DNA of 64,000 nucleotides from Sporomusa termitida (lineage in GTDB: Bacteria; Bacillota; Negativicutes; Sporomusales; Sporomusaceae), in contig NZ_CP036259.1 in NCBI RefSeq assembly GCF_007641255.1, positions 1,426,001 to 1,490,000 of the forward strand. The letters run 5' to 3'. Positions within the stretch are counted from its first letter, which is position 1. The number at the start of each line of letters is the position of its first letter. This document shows positions 1 to 5,972 of this stretch, one piece after another. The translations under genes and the position numbers were made by a program. The notes under the pieces were generated by a model. It was not told the origin of the DNA. It saw only the letters and a program-made list of their open reading frames with translations, and searched no databases.

Positions 1-24
1 CCGAACTTACTATGGCCGCAGTAA

Positions 25-50
25 AGCCTGCCGGCAGGAGGCTTTTTTTA
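25..50 (+). terminator. Intrinsic terminator of a gene left of the window
   Basis: A short GC-rich hairpin (AGCCT pairing with AGGCT around a GCCGGC core) is followed by seven T. It probably ends a transcript entering from the left. A similar hairpin plus T-run stands in front of the repeat copy at 13557, so it may belong to a larger repeated unit. Confidence 0.6.
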
Positions 51-54
51 CCCC

Positions 55-155
55 GGCAGAATTTATAAAAATTTGCTGCTATTATCTAAGGGATAAGAAA
101 AATCTTTACCCTAAAGGTCACAGGCGGCTTCTACCGGCAGCCAGGTTTTTCTAAA
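55..155. repeat. Dispersed structured repeat, copy 1
   Basis: This copy contains an AATTTATAAAAATT segment inside a small hairpin. Next comes the hairpin AGGGATAAGA-AAAA-TCTTTACCCT, then CACAGGCGGCTTCTACCGGC, and it closes with TTTTTCTAA, which can pair with the AAGAAAAA near the middle. Diverged copies lie at 5596-5715, 13557-13641 and 19760-19823, and a reduced form at 53398-53444. It is intergenic, downstream of the minus-strand small gene at 241-375. It may be a REP/MITE-like element or a structured RNA; no known riboswitch class was matched. Confidence 0.6.
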
Positions 156-199
156 GTGATTATTTATCAGGTCCTGCCGACAACCGGATAATACAGGCA

Positions 200-233
200 A
201 ATCAACCCCCGGGCAATGCGCCCGGGGTTGATT
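200..233 (-). terminator. Hairpin after the small gene at 241-375
   Basis: AATCAACCCC-GGGC pairs with GCCCGGGGTTGATT with a single bulged C. It lies directly downstream of the minus-strand stop at 241. The following U-run is short (GATTT), so termination is likely but not certain. Confidence 0.55.
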
Positions 234-240
234 AAAGAGG

Positions 241-375
241 TTAGTCGCGGTCATGGTGCCAGCGATGCATGGTTCTGAAGCCGACATACATCAGGGCGCC
301 CACAGCCATGACTTTTAATAATGAGGAGCCTCCCATGTCGCAGCGATGACGGCGCGAATGCTTGTGACAGGACAT
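241..375 (-). CDS. Small His/Arg-rich putative membrane protein (44 aa)
   Basis: This short ORF was read directly from the minus strand. The ATG at 375-373 follows a strong AGGAGGTGG ribosome site (381-390 on the plus strand) at good spacing. The product begins MSCHKHSRRHRCDMGG, then has a short hydrophobic stretch (about residues 17-33, SSLLKVMAVGALMYVGF) and ends with a basic, His-containing tail. It is probably a single-span inner-membrane peptide. No family is recognised. The ribosome site and downstream hairpin support a real gene. It is the first of several tiny membrane-protein genes in the first 4 kb. Confidence 0.6.
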   Translation of the reverse strand: MSCHKHSRRHRCDMGGSSLLKVMAVGALMYVGFRTMHRWHHDRD

Positions 376-564
376 TATTAACCACCTCCTAAGCTAGTTT
401 GCCAATTATCGTGATAATTTATTGCTGGCGATGATAACGATTGCAGTTACAAGCGGGCAGCGGCAACCGCGGCGCAGAATTACCGGCCGCAAAATTTCAC
501 TAACCGTCACAGCCGGTGGTGCATACATTGCAATAAAAGCAATCGGAACCGGGAGTGTGACGTG

Positions 565-663
565 ATGGATATGGTTATTGAGAAACTATACATGACAGTG
601 GTTATTGGCGTAATATCCTATTGTGCCTACAGTTTTGCGCAGGTGATAGGAGCTTGCGGGTAA
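565..663 (+). CDS. Possible 32-aa hydrophobic peptide
   Basis: ATG at 565 opens a 32-codon ORF (MDMVIEKLYMTVVIGVIS, ending GACG) with one plausible membrane span. The upstream GGGAG at 551-555 is only a fair ribosome site. It is listed because it fits the local pattern of tiny membrane peptides, but it could be a chance ORF. No homologue is recognised. Confidence 0.3.
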   Translation: MDMVIEKLYMTVVIGVISYCAYSFAQVIGACG

Positions 664-754
664 AGGCGGGAATTTTATTTGGCCGGCAGCAGCGCCGGGA
701 AGAAAAAAGTCTTCCCCGAGCAATAGAAAGCTGTTTTTTATCCTCAAAGTATAG

Positions 755-760
755 TATAAT
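755..760 (+). promoter_or_regulatory. -10 element of the orphan RNA at 767
   Basis: A consensus TATAAT sits seven bases before the predicted RNA start. The -35 position, about 732-737, is only a T-rich stretch, so the promoter is judged mainly on the -10 box and on the terminated, structured sequence that follows. Confidence 0.5.
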
Positions 761-766
761 AATATT

Positions 767-876
767 GTTGCAACGGAGTGTGGGGGGCCGATAAGGTTGT
801 GGAAGGCTTTAAAGGCTGGGTGGAGCTCCGTTGCTCGGTCGCTAGTCAGAGTCCTCGCTGTGGCGGGGGCTTTTTT
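767..876 (+). ncRNA. Orphan structured small RNA, about 110 nt
   Basis: A TATAAT box at 755-760 precedes a sequence without a convincing ORF. GCAACGGAG (770-778) pairs perfectly with CTCCGTTGC (826-834), enclosing a G-rich 47-nt loop region. A second hairpin, CCTCGC-TGTG-GCGGGG (853-868), is followed by six T, forming an intrinsic terminator. Promoter, closed helix and terminator together suggest a stand-alone RNA of about 110 nt. It lacks the features of SRP RNA, 6S RNA or tmRNA. A GGGTGG stretch recalls T-box leaders, but the RNA is too short and no synthetase or amino-acid gene follows. Function unknown. Confidence 0.5.
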
Positions 877-912
877 GTCTTGCTAAAAAGGTTGATTTTC
901 TCCCCGGGGCAG

Positions 913-921
913 CATAGTATA
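913..921 (+). promoter_or_regulatory. CATAGTATA promoter-like box
   Basis: CATAGTATA stands 43 bases before the start of the small membrane protein gene at 956. The paralogues at 3648 and 3996 carry CATACTATA 48 bases before their starts. This resembles the -10 consensus of late sporulation sigma factors (CATnnTA, sigma-G/K type). The -35 region here is not convincing. Confidence 0.4.
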
Positions 922-955
922 TATATAACTCAGCAATAAGTAAGGGGATGGTTAT

Positions 956-1114
956 ATGGCGTTCCTCTTTAACAACTGTAAGGGGGCCTTTCCAGGCAAT
1001 TGCTGCAATTGTGGCGGCAAGTGCCGGCACGGTAACGGCTGGGGGATTATTATCATCATTGTTGTTATCCTGATCTTTCGCTGGTTTGAGGATACCTGCA
1101 CTTCCGTATTTTAA
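956..1114 (+). CDS. Small Cys-rich single-span membrane protein (52 aa)
   Basis: ATG at 956 follows AAGGGGAT at 942-949. The N-terminal 30 residues hold five Cys and several Gly (NCCNCGGKC). They are followed by a GWG turn, a membrane span made mostly of Ile and Val (about residues 31-41), then FRWFEDTC and a short tail. The plan of Gly/Cys head, G-W-G or S-W, poly-Ile span and aromatic-acidic-acidic-Cys tail matches the two paralogues at 3648 and 3996. The shape recalls YjcZ-type sporulation peptides, but that is inference. The CATAGTATA box upstream suggests shared regulation with the paralogues. Confidence 0.7.
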   Translation: MAFLFNNCKGAFPGNCCNCGGKCRHGNGWGIIIIIVVILIFRWFEDTCTSVF

Positions 1115-1238
1115 TTAAAATAGTTTAGGTGATGACAAAACAATCCATAATTTCTAAATTTATTCTAAAAATACTGGGTTATTATTAAGTCAGCTGATAT
1201 CATTGATACCAGATAAAGGCAAAGGAAGTGGAGATATA

Positions 1239-1556
1239 ATGAAGAGTACCGCCAAAAAACTAGTTATTTATTCAATGGTAGGGCTTCTGCAATTAGGGTT
1301 ATTTGCTTCGGCGGCCGAAGCGAAAACCAGACACCCTGAACCGCCGCGTTATGAGCAGCGCAACGATCATCACCGGCAAGACCGGGAAAGGGAAAAAGAA
1401 AAAGAGCGCCGGCTGCACGAAGAAAATAAGCGGCACGAAAAAGAGATGAAGCGGCGTCCTTTTGAATCGCAGCGGAAATGGCATGACCGGCAAAAAAAAG
1501 AGATTGAACGTCATAAGAGAGCGATACACGACATAATGAGGATGGGCCGCAGGTAG
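1239..1556 (+). CDS. Secreted, highly charged helical protein (105 aa)
   Basis: The chosen ATG at 1239 follows GGAAGTGGAG; an upstream in-frame start at 1203 lacks such a site. The protein opens with a clear Sec signal peptide (MKSTAKKLVIYSMVGLLQLG...ASAAEA, cleavage near residue 28). The mature part is dominated by Arg, Lys, Glu and His in i/i+4-spaced patterns, expected to form one long solvent-exposed or coiled helix. There are no Cys and no catalytic motifs. It would act outside the inner membrane, in the periplasm if the cell is diderm. No family is recognised; periplasmic chaperone-like or metal- or nucleic-acid-binding roles cannot be told apart from sequence. A terminator follows at 1572. 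Confidence 0.7.
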   Translation: MKSTAKKLVIYSMVGLLQLGLFASAAEAKTRHPEPPRYEQRNDHHRQDREREKEKERRLHEENKRHEKEMKRRPFESQRKWHDRQKKEIERHKRAIHDIMRMGRR

Positions 1557-1571
1557 CTTAATTTTGTACAT

Positions 1572-1605
1572 AAATCAGCCTCTGGCCAACGCCAGGGGCT
1601 GATTT
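1572..1605 (+). terminator. Terminator after the charged secreted protein
   Basis: AAATCAGCC-CTGGC pairs with GCCAG-GGCTGATTT around a CAAC loop, followed by CGTTTTTG. Confidence 0.8.
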
Positions 1606-1765
1606 CGTTTTTGAATTTTTGGGGGTGAAGCTGGTATTGGCAGTAAAAATGGATAATAATAGAAAATTTTTAATGCAATGGTAAGAAAATAATGGTATAA
1701 TAATATTAGTTATTTAATAATTAATGGCAATTACTATAAAAAATATATTTTAGGAGGGAATGAAA

Positions 1766-1867
1766 ATGCCAGTTGATGGTAAAAGACCGGAGAAAAATTC
1801 CTGGCCGGTAAAAGGAAGTATCGCTGTGTTTGCCAGTATCATGTACTTGGTCCTAATGCTGGTATAG
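1766..1867 (+). CDS. Small single-span membrane protein (33 aa)
   Basis: An excellent ribosome site (TAGGAGGGA, 1751-1759) precedes two in-frame ATGs, 1760 and 1766; spacing favours 1766. The peptide has a basic and polar N-terminal half (MPVDGKRPEKNSWPVKG) and a hydrophobic C-terminal span (about residues 18-33) running to the stop, like a tail-anchored micro-protein. A TATAAT-like box lies near 1697 and a strong terminator follows at 1921. No homologue is recognised, but the translation signals are better than for most annotated genes nearby. Confidence 0.65.
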   Translation: MPVDGKRPEKNSWPVKGSIAVFASIMYLVLMLV

Positions 1868-1920
1868 TGAGCCGGCGTTAGGGACAGGCTCCTGTTGACA
1901 ATTTGAGAATACTTGATGCA

Positions 1921-1949
1921 GCCGCTCTTGTTGACCAAGAGCGGCTTTT
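1921..1949 (+). terminator. Terminator between 1867 and the glycerate kinase
   Basis: A perfect 10-bp stem, GCCGCTCTTG with CAAGAGCGGC, has a 5-nt loop and then TTTT. It separates the small gene from the convergent glycerate kinase gene. Confidence 0.8.
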
Positions 1950-1995
1950 GGCCTGCCGGCGGGGCTGCTGCAGGCGTTATCCCGGTGCCAAACGT

Positions 1996-3162
1996 TTATT
2001 TACTGCCCGCTTTGGCGCTGCTGCCAAGCTTAATGCCAAGGTCGACCAGCCGGCATACTCTGGCCGTTGCCGCCCGGATCAGCTCCTCGGCTGAAGCCAT
2101 GCATTCACTAAGGGGCATGGGGCGGGGAACGATGCTCATCAGTCCGGTAATCCCCTGTTCGAGTACTTGCTCGGCCCCCTGGCCCAGGCTTCCGGAAAGA
2201 CATATTGAAGGAATGTTATACTGGCGGGCAACTTTAGCCACACCTACCGGCGCCTTGCCGCAGGCTGTCTGGAAATCGGTAGAACCCTCGCCGGTAATTA
2301 CAAAATCGGCCTGTTGCACAATATCAGCAAACCTGGTAGCGTTGAGGACAATCTCGACCCCTGGTTTTAGTTCCGCATTCGTAAAGAAGAGCAGGCCGGC
2401 CCCTAACCCGCCGGCGGCGCCGGCACCAGGCAGCCGGGCCACATCTTTGCCGGTTGCCGTTTGGGCAACAGCAGCAAATTGTTGAAGCGCCTGGTCCAAT
2501 TCAAGGACCATTTCCGGTGTGGCGCCTTTCTGGGGACCATAGACCGCCGCTGCTCCCTGCGGCCCGCAGAGCGGGTTGTCGACATCGCAGGCCACCAGGA
2601 TGGCCGCTTCTGTTAAGCGCGGGTCGATACCGGCCAGGTCAATACTCGCCAGTCCGGCCAGGGCGGCGCCGCCGGGCAGCAGCAGGTTGCCGCCGCTGTC
2701 AAGGAATTTGACGCCCAAGGCCTGGGCCATGCCGGCCCCGCCATCATTGGTAGCACTGCCGCCAATGCCGATAATAAGCTTGCGGATACCCCGGTCAAGG
2801 GCAGCTTTGACAAGCTGGCCGGTGCCATAGGTAGTTGCGGTCCGGGGATCGCGTTTATCTTTGGTTAGCAGAGTCAGGCCTGAAGCGGCCGCCATTTCGA
2901 TCACGGCCGTTGTGCCATCACCCAATATTCCCCAGCAGGCTTCGGTACTGTCGCCCAATGGACCTGTTACATATTGCCTGATGATTTGTCCGGCCGTGGC
3001 TGTGACTAAGGCCGCCACTGTTCCTTCGCCGCCGTCGGCAATCGGTACTTTAGTTACTTTGGCCCGGGGGTAAACAGTGAGAATTCCCTGCTCCATGGCT
3101 GCAGCCACGGCAACCGCCGTCAGGCTGCCTTTATACGAGTCCGGCGCTACAACGATATGCAC
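1996..3162 (-). CDS. Glycerate 2-kinase
   Basis: This enzyme phosphorylates glycerate with ATP in glyoxylate/glycerate use. Family signatures of the GlxK/GarK type are present. APDSYKGS lies at residues 6-13, IADGGEGT at 41-48, the glycine-rich GIGGSATNDGG near residue 130 and GEGSTDF near 290. Reading can open 23 codons further upstream (3231). The GTG at 3162 is preferred because GAAGGA sits about eight bases before it and the product then starts exactly at the family N-terminus (V-H-I-V-V-A-P-D). That gives 388 residues, normal for the family. The gene stands alone, convergent with the small gene ending at 1867. Confidence 0.9.
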   Translation of the reverse strand: MHIVVAPDSYKGSLTAVAVAAAMEQGILTVYPRAKVTKVPIADGGEGTVAALVTATAGQIIRQYVTGPLGDSTEACWGILGDGTTAVIEMAAASGLTLLTKDKRDPRTATTYGTGQLVKAALDRGIRKLIIGIGGSATNDGGAGMAQALGVKFLDSGGNLLLPGGAALAGLASIDLAGIDPRLTEAAILVACDVDNPLCGPQGAAAVYGPQKGATPEMVLELDQALQQFAAVAQTATGKDVARLPGAGAAGGLGAGLLFFTNAELKPGVEIVLNATRFADIVQQADFVITGEGSTDFQTACGKAPVGVAKVARQYNIPSICLSGSLGQGAEQVLEQGITGLMSIVPRPMPLSECMASAEELIRAATARVCRLVDLGIKLGSSAKAGSK

Positions 3163-3294
3163 TTTACCACGTCCTTCTTTGGCTTCTGGATAACCTACAC
3201 TAATTGTACTCATTACGGCCGTTTTTTTCAATTGTCTACAGGTAAAAGGGTGATTTAGGTCGGCTGATCCGTCACAACAGGCTGGAAAAGAAAT

Positions 3295-3322
3295 ATCCCC
3301 GGGCTAGATACTCGCCGGGGAT
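3295..3322 (-). promoter_or_regulatory. Hairpin in the leader region of glycerate kinase
   Basis: ATCCCCGG pairs with CCGGGGAT. Read on the minus strand it is followed by ATATTTCTTTT, so it looks like an intrinsic terminator placed about 130 nt before the glycerate kinase start. It could be an attenuator or could end a short upstream minus-strand transcript. No competing helix was identified. Confidence 0.4.
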
Positions 3323-3384
3323 TGCAAAGGAGAGAGTAATGTTACTTTACAAGTATTTCCGGAAGCAGGTAAAAATAACCGTTA

Positions 3385-3441
3385 AATATTAATTATTTAT
3401 AAATAATTAATATTGACAAACTCTAGTAATTAAGGTAGTAT
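3385..3441 (+). promoter_or_regulatory. Sigma-A promoter overlapped by a perfect 30-bp palindrome
   Basis: TTGACA (3413-3418), a 17-bp spacer and TAGTAT (3436-3441) form a near-consensus promoter. Its -35 box overlaps the end of a perfect AT-only palindrome of 30 bp at 3385-3414, centred between 3399 and 3400. Such a long exact dyad strongly suggests a dimeric repressor site, Fur/PerR-like in its AT content, though no known consensus fits exactly. The RNA at 3448 begins just downstream. Confidence 0.65.
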
Positions 3442-3447
3442 TTAGTC

Positions 3448-3529
3448 AAGAAAGCAAATGCCGCTTTCTCCTCTCCTTTTGAAGCATGCATTTTCATGTA
3501 AGCCCTTTGCTGTTGCAGAGGGTTTTTTT
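3448..3529 (+). ncRNA. Candidate regulatory sRNA with CU-rich stretch
   Basis: This is a predicted transcript of about 82 nt from the promoter at 3413-3441 to an intrinsic terminator. The terminator stem is CCCTTTGC-TGTT-GCAGAGGG (3503-3522) followed by seven T. The body contains a GAAAGC/GCTTTC hairpin and the unpaired CU-rich run TCTCCTCTCCTTTT (about 3467-3480). That run is complementary to AGGAG-type ribosome sites, as in sRNAs that block translation starts. No ORF with a ribosome site is present. Size, C/U-rich seed and repressor-like dyad recall the iron-sparing FsrA RNA of Bacillus, but that parallel is inference. Confidence 0.55.
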
Positions 3530-3580
3530 GTCCGGGACGGTGCCAATAAGATCGCGCTAATTAATAAAAAGGCCCAGGTA

Positions 3581-3608
3581 GCAAAATCTCTTACTACATC
3601 ATACTATA
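3581..3608 (+). promoter_or_regulatory. Possible sporulation-type promoter, copy A
   Basis: GCAAAAT (3581-3587) and CATACTATA (3600-3608) have the same spacing and nearly the same sequence in the second copy at 3929-3956. CATACTA fits the sigma-G -10 consensus and GCAAA is one base from the GCATA-type -35. Assignment to a forespore sigma factor is inference. Confidence 0.45.
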
Positions 3609-3647
3609 CAATATCTCCCCCTACTATACAGTAAAGGAGGTCTACCT

Positions 3648-3767
3648 ATGGGATTTGGATTTGGTGGCGGTTGTGGTGGCCGCGGTGGTGGCAGCTGGAT
3701 TATTATTATCATTATCATTATCCTGCTGTTCTGCTGCTTTGAGGACGATTGCAGTCCAACCTGCTGA
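3648..3767 (+). CDS. Gly-rich poly-Ile single-span membrane peptide, copy A (39 aa)
   Basis: ATG at 3648 follows AAAGGAGG at ideal spacing. The product has a Gly/Phe head (MGFGFGGGCGGRGGGSW), eight consecutive Ile followed by LLFCCF as the membrane span, and an acidic Cys tail (EDDCSPTC). It lacks a cleavable signal and should sit in the inner membrane or a spore membrane. Copy B (3996) is nearly identical in sequence and upstream region, so this is a recent tandem duplication of a complete transcription unit with its own terminator (3845). The composition resembles YjcZ-type sporulation peptides; function unknown. Confidence 0.8.
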   Translation: MGFGFGGGCGGRGGGSWIIIIIIIILLFCCFEDDCSPTC

Positions 3768-3844
3768 TAAGTTAAGTGTTTTATCTGCGTTAAACACAAC
3801 TAATCTGTAAGTACCGCCCGCATAGTTAGTTAGTTAGTTGTGTC

Positions 3845-3878
3845 AAAAGCCGTCTGCCTGAAGGCAGACGGCTTTTTT
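3845..3878 (+). terminator. Terminator after membrane peptide copy A
   Basis: AAAAGCCGTCTGCCT and AGGCAGACGGCTTTT form a perfect 15-bp stem with a GA loop, ending in six T. A short AGTT tandem repeat (about 3824-3838) lies just before it. Confidence 0.9.
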
Positions 3879-3928
3879 CGGCGGCAGCCGGTTTTTCCGA
3901 TTTGCGGTGATAAGAAATATGACCAGTG

Positions 3929-3956
3929 GCAAAATACCGCAATGATTCATACTATA
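3929..3956 (+). promoter_or_regulatory. Possible sporulation-type promoter, copy B
   Basis: GCAAAAT at 3929-3935 and CATACTATA at 3948-3956 repeat copy A with the same 19-bp offset, 48 bases before the ATG. The bases between the boxes have diverged while the boxes are unchanged, which supports function. Confidence 0.45.
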
Positions 3957-3995
3957 CAATATCTCATCCTACTACATAATAAAGGAGGTATATCT

Positions 3996-4118
3996 ATGGG
4001 ATTCGGATTTGGTGGCGGTGGCGGCGGCGGCCGTGGCGGCAGCAGTTGGATCATCATAATAATTATTATTATCCTGTTATTTTGTTCATTTGACAATGAT
4101 TGCAGCCCAACCTGTTAA
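3996..4118 (+). CDS. Gly-rich poly-Ile single-span membrane peptide, copy B (40 aa)
   Basis: ATG at 3996 follows AAAGGAGG. The sequence is MGFGFGGGGGGGRGGSSW, then eight Ile, LLFCSF and DNDCSPTC. Compared with copy A, one head Cys is replaced by Gly and one span Cys by Ser, while the C-terminal DCSPTC is unchanged. The final two Cys are therefore the conserved ones. It has its own promoter-like boxes and terminator. A longer reading frame opens upstream at 3840, but only this part has a ribosome site and a paralogue. Confidence 0.8.
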   Translation: MGFGFGGGGGGGRGGSSWIIIIIIIILLFCSFDNDCSPTC

Positions 4119-4150
4119 TAAGTAATAAGCGCTTAGTGGGTAACACCATG

Positions 4151-4174
4151 GCCGTCTACCTTTGGGTAGGCGGC
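4151..4174 (+). terminator. Terminator after membrane peptide copy B
   Basis: GCCG-CTACC pairs with GGTAG-CGGC around a short T/G loop, followed by TTGTAGTTTTT. Confidence 0.7.
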
Positions 4175-4303
4175 TTGTAGTTTTTCCGGTGGCCTGGATA
4201 TTGTTCAGCGTGATGAATTCACTAAAAATGAAATAATTGGCAGGATAATGGGGGTAGATAGCCAATATGTATATTGAATATTCAAATAAATAGGAGGCCG
4301 ATG

Positions 4304-5047
4304 ATGGAAAGTGAAATTGCGAACCGTTTAAAACTAAGGTACTCACCGATTGCGGTTTTATTTGCCAATGCGAAGCCAGCGGCGGCGCTCGAGTTTGCGG
4401 CCGGGCGCTGGGGTTGTGTCGCTGCTCTGTTAACAGCAGCCGCTAAGGGCCGCCAGGCCGTCTTTAGCCGCAGCAGCTTCGGCTGTTTGGGCGGCGGGGT
4501 AGGCTTGGGCTTTGGCAATATGTATCCGCAATTTCCCGGCGGCTTTGAGCACTTTCTTTCCACCGGAAAAGAGGGCTACCGCGAGGGGGAGGCGTACAAA
4601 AAAACACCTGAACTGGCCAAGAGTTTTGTTGAATCCCTGCCAATTACTGATATCCCTGAACAATTCGTTGTTTTTAAACCACTGTCTGCTGTCGAGCCAC
4701 AGCGGGAGGAACCGCGGGTTATTGTGTTTTATGCGAATCCGGACCAGCTTTCGGCGCTGGTTGTTCTGGCTAATTACGGGCGCCCCGGCCATACCAATGT
4801 TGTTATCCCTTTTGGTGCCGGCTGCCAGAGTACCTGTTTGCTCCCCTGGCATGAAGCAGGTCAGGAATATCCTAAGGCCGTTGTCGGGATGACGGACATA
4901 TCGGCGCGCCCGGTAATCGACGCCGATTTATTAGCTTTTAGTGTACCCTGGGTAATGTATCAGGAAATGGAAAACAATGTACCAGGCAGCTTTCTGGATA
5001 AGCCGGCCTGGCACAAAGTCGCTGAACGTATCCCTGAAGCTAAATAG
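4304..5047 (+). CDS. DUF169 family protein
   Basis: A 247-residue cytoplasmic protein of the DUF169 family, widespread in anaerobes and of unknown biochemical role. It starts MESEIANRLKLRYSPIAV. Conserved features are the Gly/Cys region RWGCVAALL (about residues 34-42), SSFGCLGGGVGLGFG (about 54-68), and a later GAGCQS with a nearby CLLPW segment. The three separated Cys could bind a metal or cluster. The ATG at 4304 is chosen over 4301 because it lies at better spacing from TAGGAGG. It is followed 56 bases later by the Nudix gene, perhaps co-transcribed. Confidence 0.8.
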   Translation: MESEIANRLKLRYSPIAVLFANAKPAAALEFAAGRWGCVAALLTAAAKGRQAVFSRSSFGCLGGGVGLGFGNMYPQFPGGFEHFLSTGKEGYREGEAYKKTPELAKSFVESLPITDIPEQFVVFKPLSAVEPQREEPRVIVFYANPDQLSALVVLANYGRPGHTNVVIPFGAGCQSTCLLPWHEAGQEYPKAVVGMTDISARPVIDADLLAFSVPWVMYQEMENNVPGSFLDKPAWHKVAERIPEAK

Positions 5048-5103
5048 TTATAACGGCAGGATGCCGTAGCTGCAGGAGACTTGAGAATTGCAGGTGTAGT
5101 TAG

Positions 5104-5541
5104 ATGGAGTTTGTTGTGCATGTCAGTACGCTCATTGAACGTAACGGTAAGATTCTGTTTGTGCAGGAAAAAAAGCCCCAGGCCTACGGGCAATATAATT
5201 TGCCTGGCGGGCATCTGGAGCTGGGGGAGGATATCATTGCCGGCGCTAAACGGGAGGTGCAGGAAGAGGTTGGCTTTGCTGTCGAGCCCGCCGGCTTTCT
5301 GGGGGTCTTTGAGGGGGCCAGTGATAATCATTATATTAATTTTGTTTTTTATGCCCAGGCCAAAGCCGGTGATACTCCCCGGCCACAGGCTGATGAAATC
5401 CTGGATTGTCACTGGTTAGCGGTTGCCGATATTGAAGCCATGGCTGATGCGGAATTTAGAAATGCCAGGCGAATAAGGCTGATTGTCCGTGAGTTTCAGC
5501 AAGGCAGAGTATATCCCCTGCCGGTACTTCACCGGATTTAA
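5104..5541 (+). CDS. Nudix hydrolase
   Basis: A 145-residue single-domain protein that hydrolyses a nucleoside diphosphate linked to another group; the substrate cannot be told from sequence. The Nudix box is complete: Gly36, Glu42 and the REVQEEVGF segment at residues 50-58 carry the metal-binding glutamates. The N-terminal beta strand (VVHVSTLIERNGKILFVQE) and the LPGGHLELGED stretch are typical. The ribosome site is weak (GCAGGTGTAG), suggesting coupling to the DUF169 gene upstream. A GC-rich hairpin without a T-run follows near 5553-5587. Confidence 0.88.
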   Translation: MEFVVHVSTLIERNGKILFVQEKKPQAYGQYNLPGGHLELGEDIIAGAKREVQEEVGFAVEPAGFLGVFEGASDNHYINFVFYAQAKAGDTPRPQADEILDCHWLAVADIEAMADAEFRNARRIRLIVREFQQGRVYPLPVLHRI

Positions 5542-5595
5542 AGCGGCGTTAGCAGCCGCCACCGCTAAGTGTTAGCGTAGGTGGTGGGAGTGTAT

Positions 5596-5715
5596 GCCGG
5601 AATTTATAAAAATTCGGGGCCATGTCTAAGGGATAAGAAAAATCTTTACCCTAAAGGGCACAGGCGGCTTCTGCCGGCGGCCTAAAGGGACTTGGCATAA
5701 GCCGAGTTTTTCTAA
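5596..5715. repeat. Dispersed structured repeat, copy 2 (longest)
   Basis: This is the most complete copy. A CCGGAATTT-ATA-AAAATTCGG hairpin comes first, then AGGGATAAGA-AAAA-TCTTTACCCT. After that come AAGGGCACAGGCGGCTTCTG and CCGGC, then a CTTGGC-ATAA-GCCGAG hairpin, and the closing TTTTTCT pairs with the internal AAGAAAAA. Compared with copy 1, the ends of the first hairpin change from CAG/CTG to CCG/CGG, keeping pairing. It lies between the Nudix gene and the biotin operon. Confidence 0.65.
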
Positions 5716-5736
5716 CAGATAACAGGCGGGGAGATT

Positions 5737-5916
5737 ATGAGGCTGGAGCAGATCTGAGGACAGGCCTGCCCATATGCGCGGGAATACTGGGGGCTGGATT
5801 TTGCTGCCGTCATTGGCGTGAAGCCGGTCTTGGCAGCTGAACTGGAAAGAATTGGGGCCGGCAGCTGGACCGACCCCCTTAGGGCAAACTGTATACGGAA
5901 TTTTATTTACGCCTGA
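5737..5916 (+). pseudogene. Decayed small gene with in-frame TGA
   Basis: ATG at 5737 follows GGCGGGGAG at good spacing. The frame is stopped after six codons by TGA (5755-5757). It then continues in the same frame with protein-like sequence (GQACPYAREYWGLDFAAVIG, then KPVLAAELERIG) to 5916. From about 5860 the +1 frame looks better (GQTVYGILFTPDDWPKLLLF), suggesting an additional frameshift. No family is assigned. One nonsense codon plus one frameshift points to a relic rather than a selenoprotein. The stretch may also be non-coding. Confidence 0.35.
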
Positions 5917-5972
5917 CGATTGGCCCAAATTGCTGCTGTTTTATAGGGGAATTTATCAAAAAAAAGTTAATA

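Noticed and set aside
805-876. GGGTGGAGCTCCG plus terminator resembling a T-box antiterminator
   Set aside because: The leader is too short for the T-box stem I and specifier loop, and no amino-acid or synthetase gene follows.
3824-3839. AGTT tandem repeat as a phase-variation tract
   Set aside because: It lies in a 3' untranslated region between a stop codon and a terminator, away from any promoter or coding frame.
5755-5757. In-frame TGA as a selenocysteine codon
   Set aside because: The frame breaks again downstream, no SECIS-like hairpin is placed right after it, and no selenoprotein family fits.
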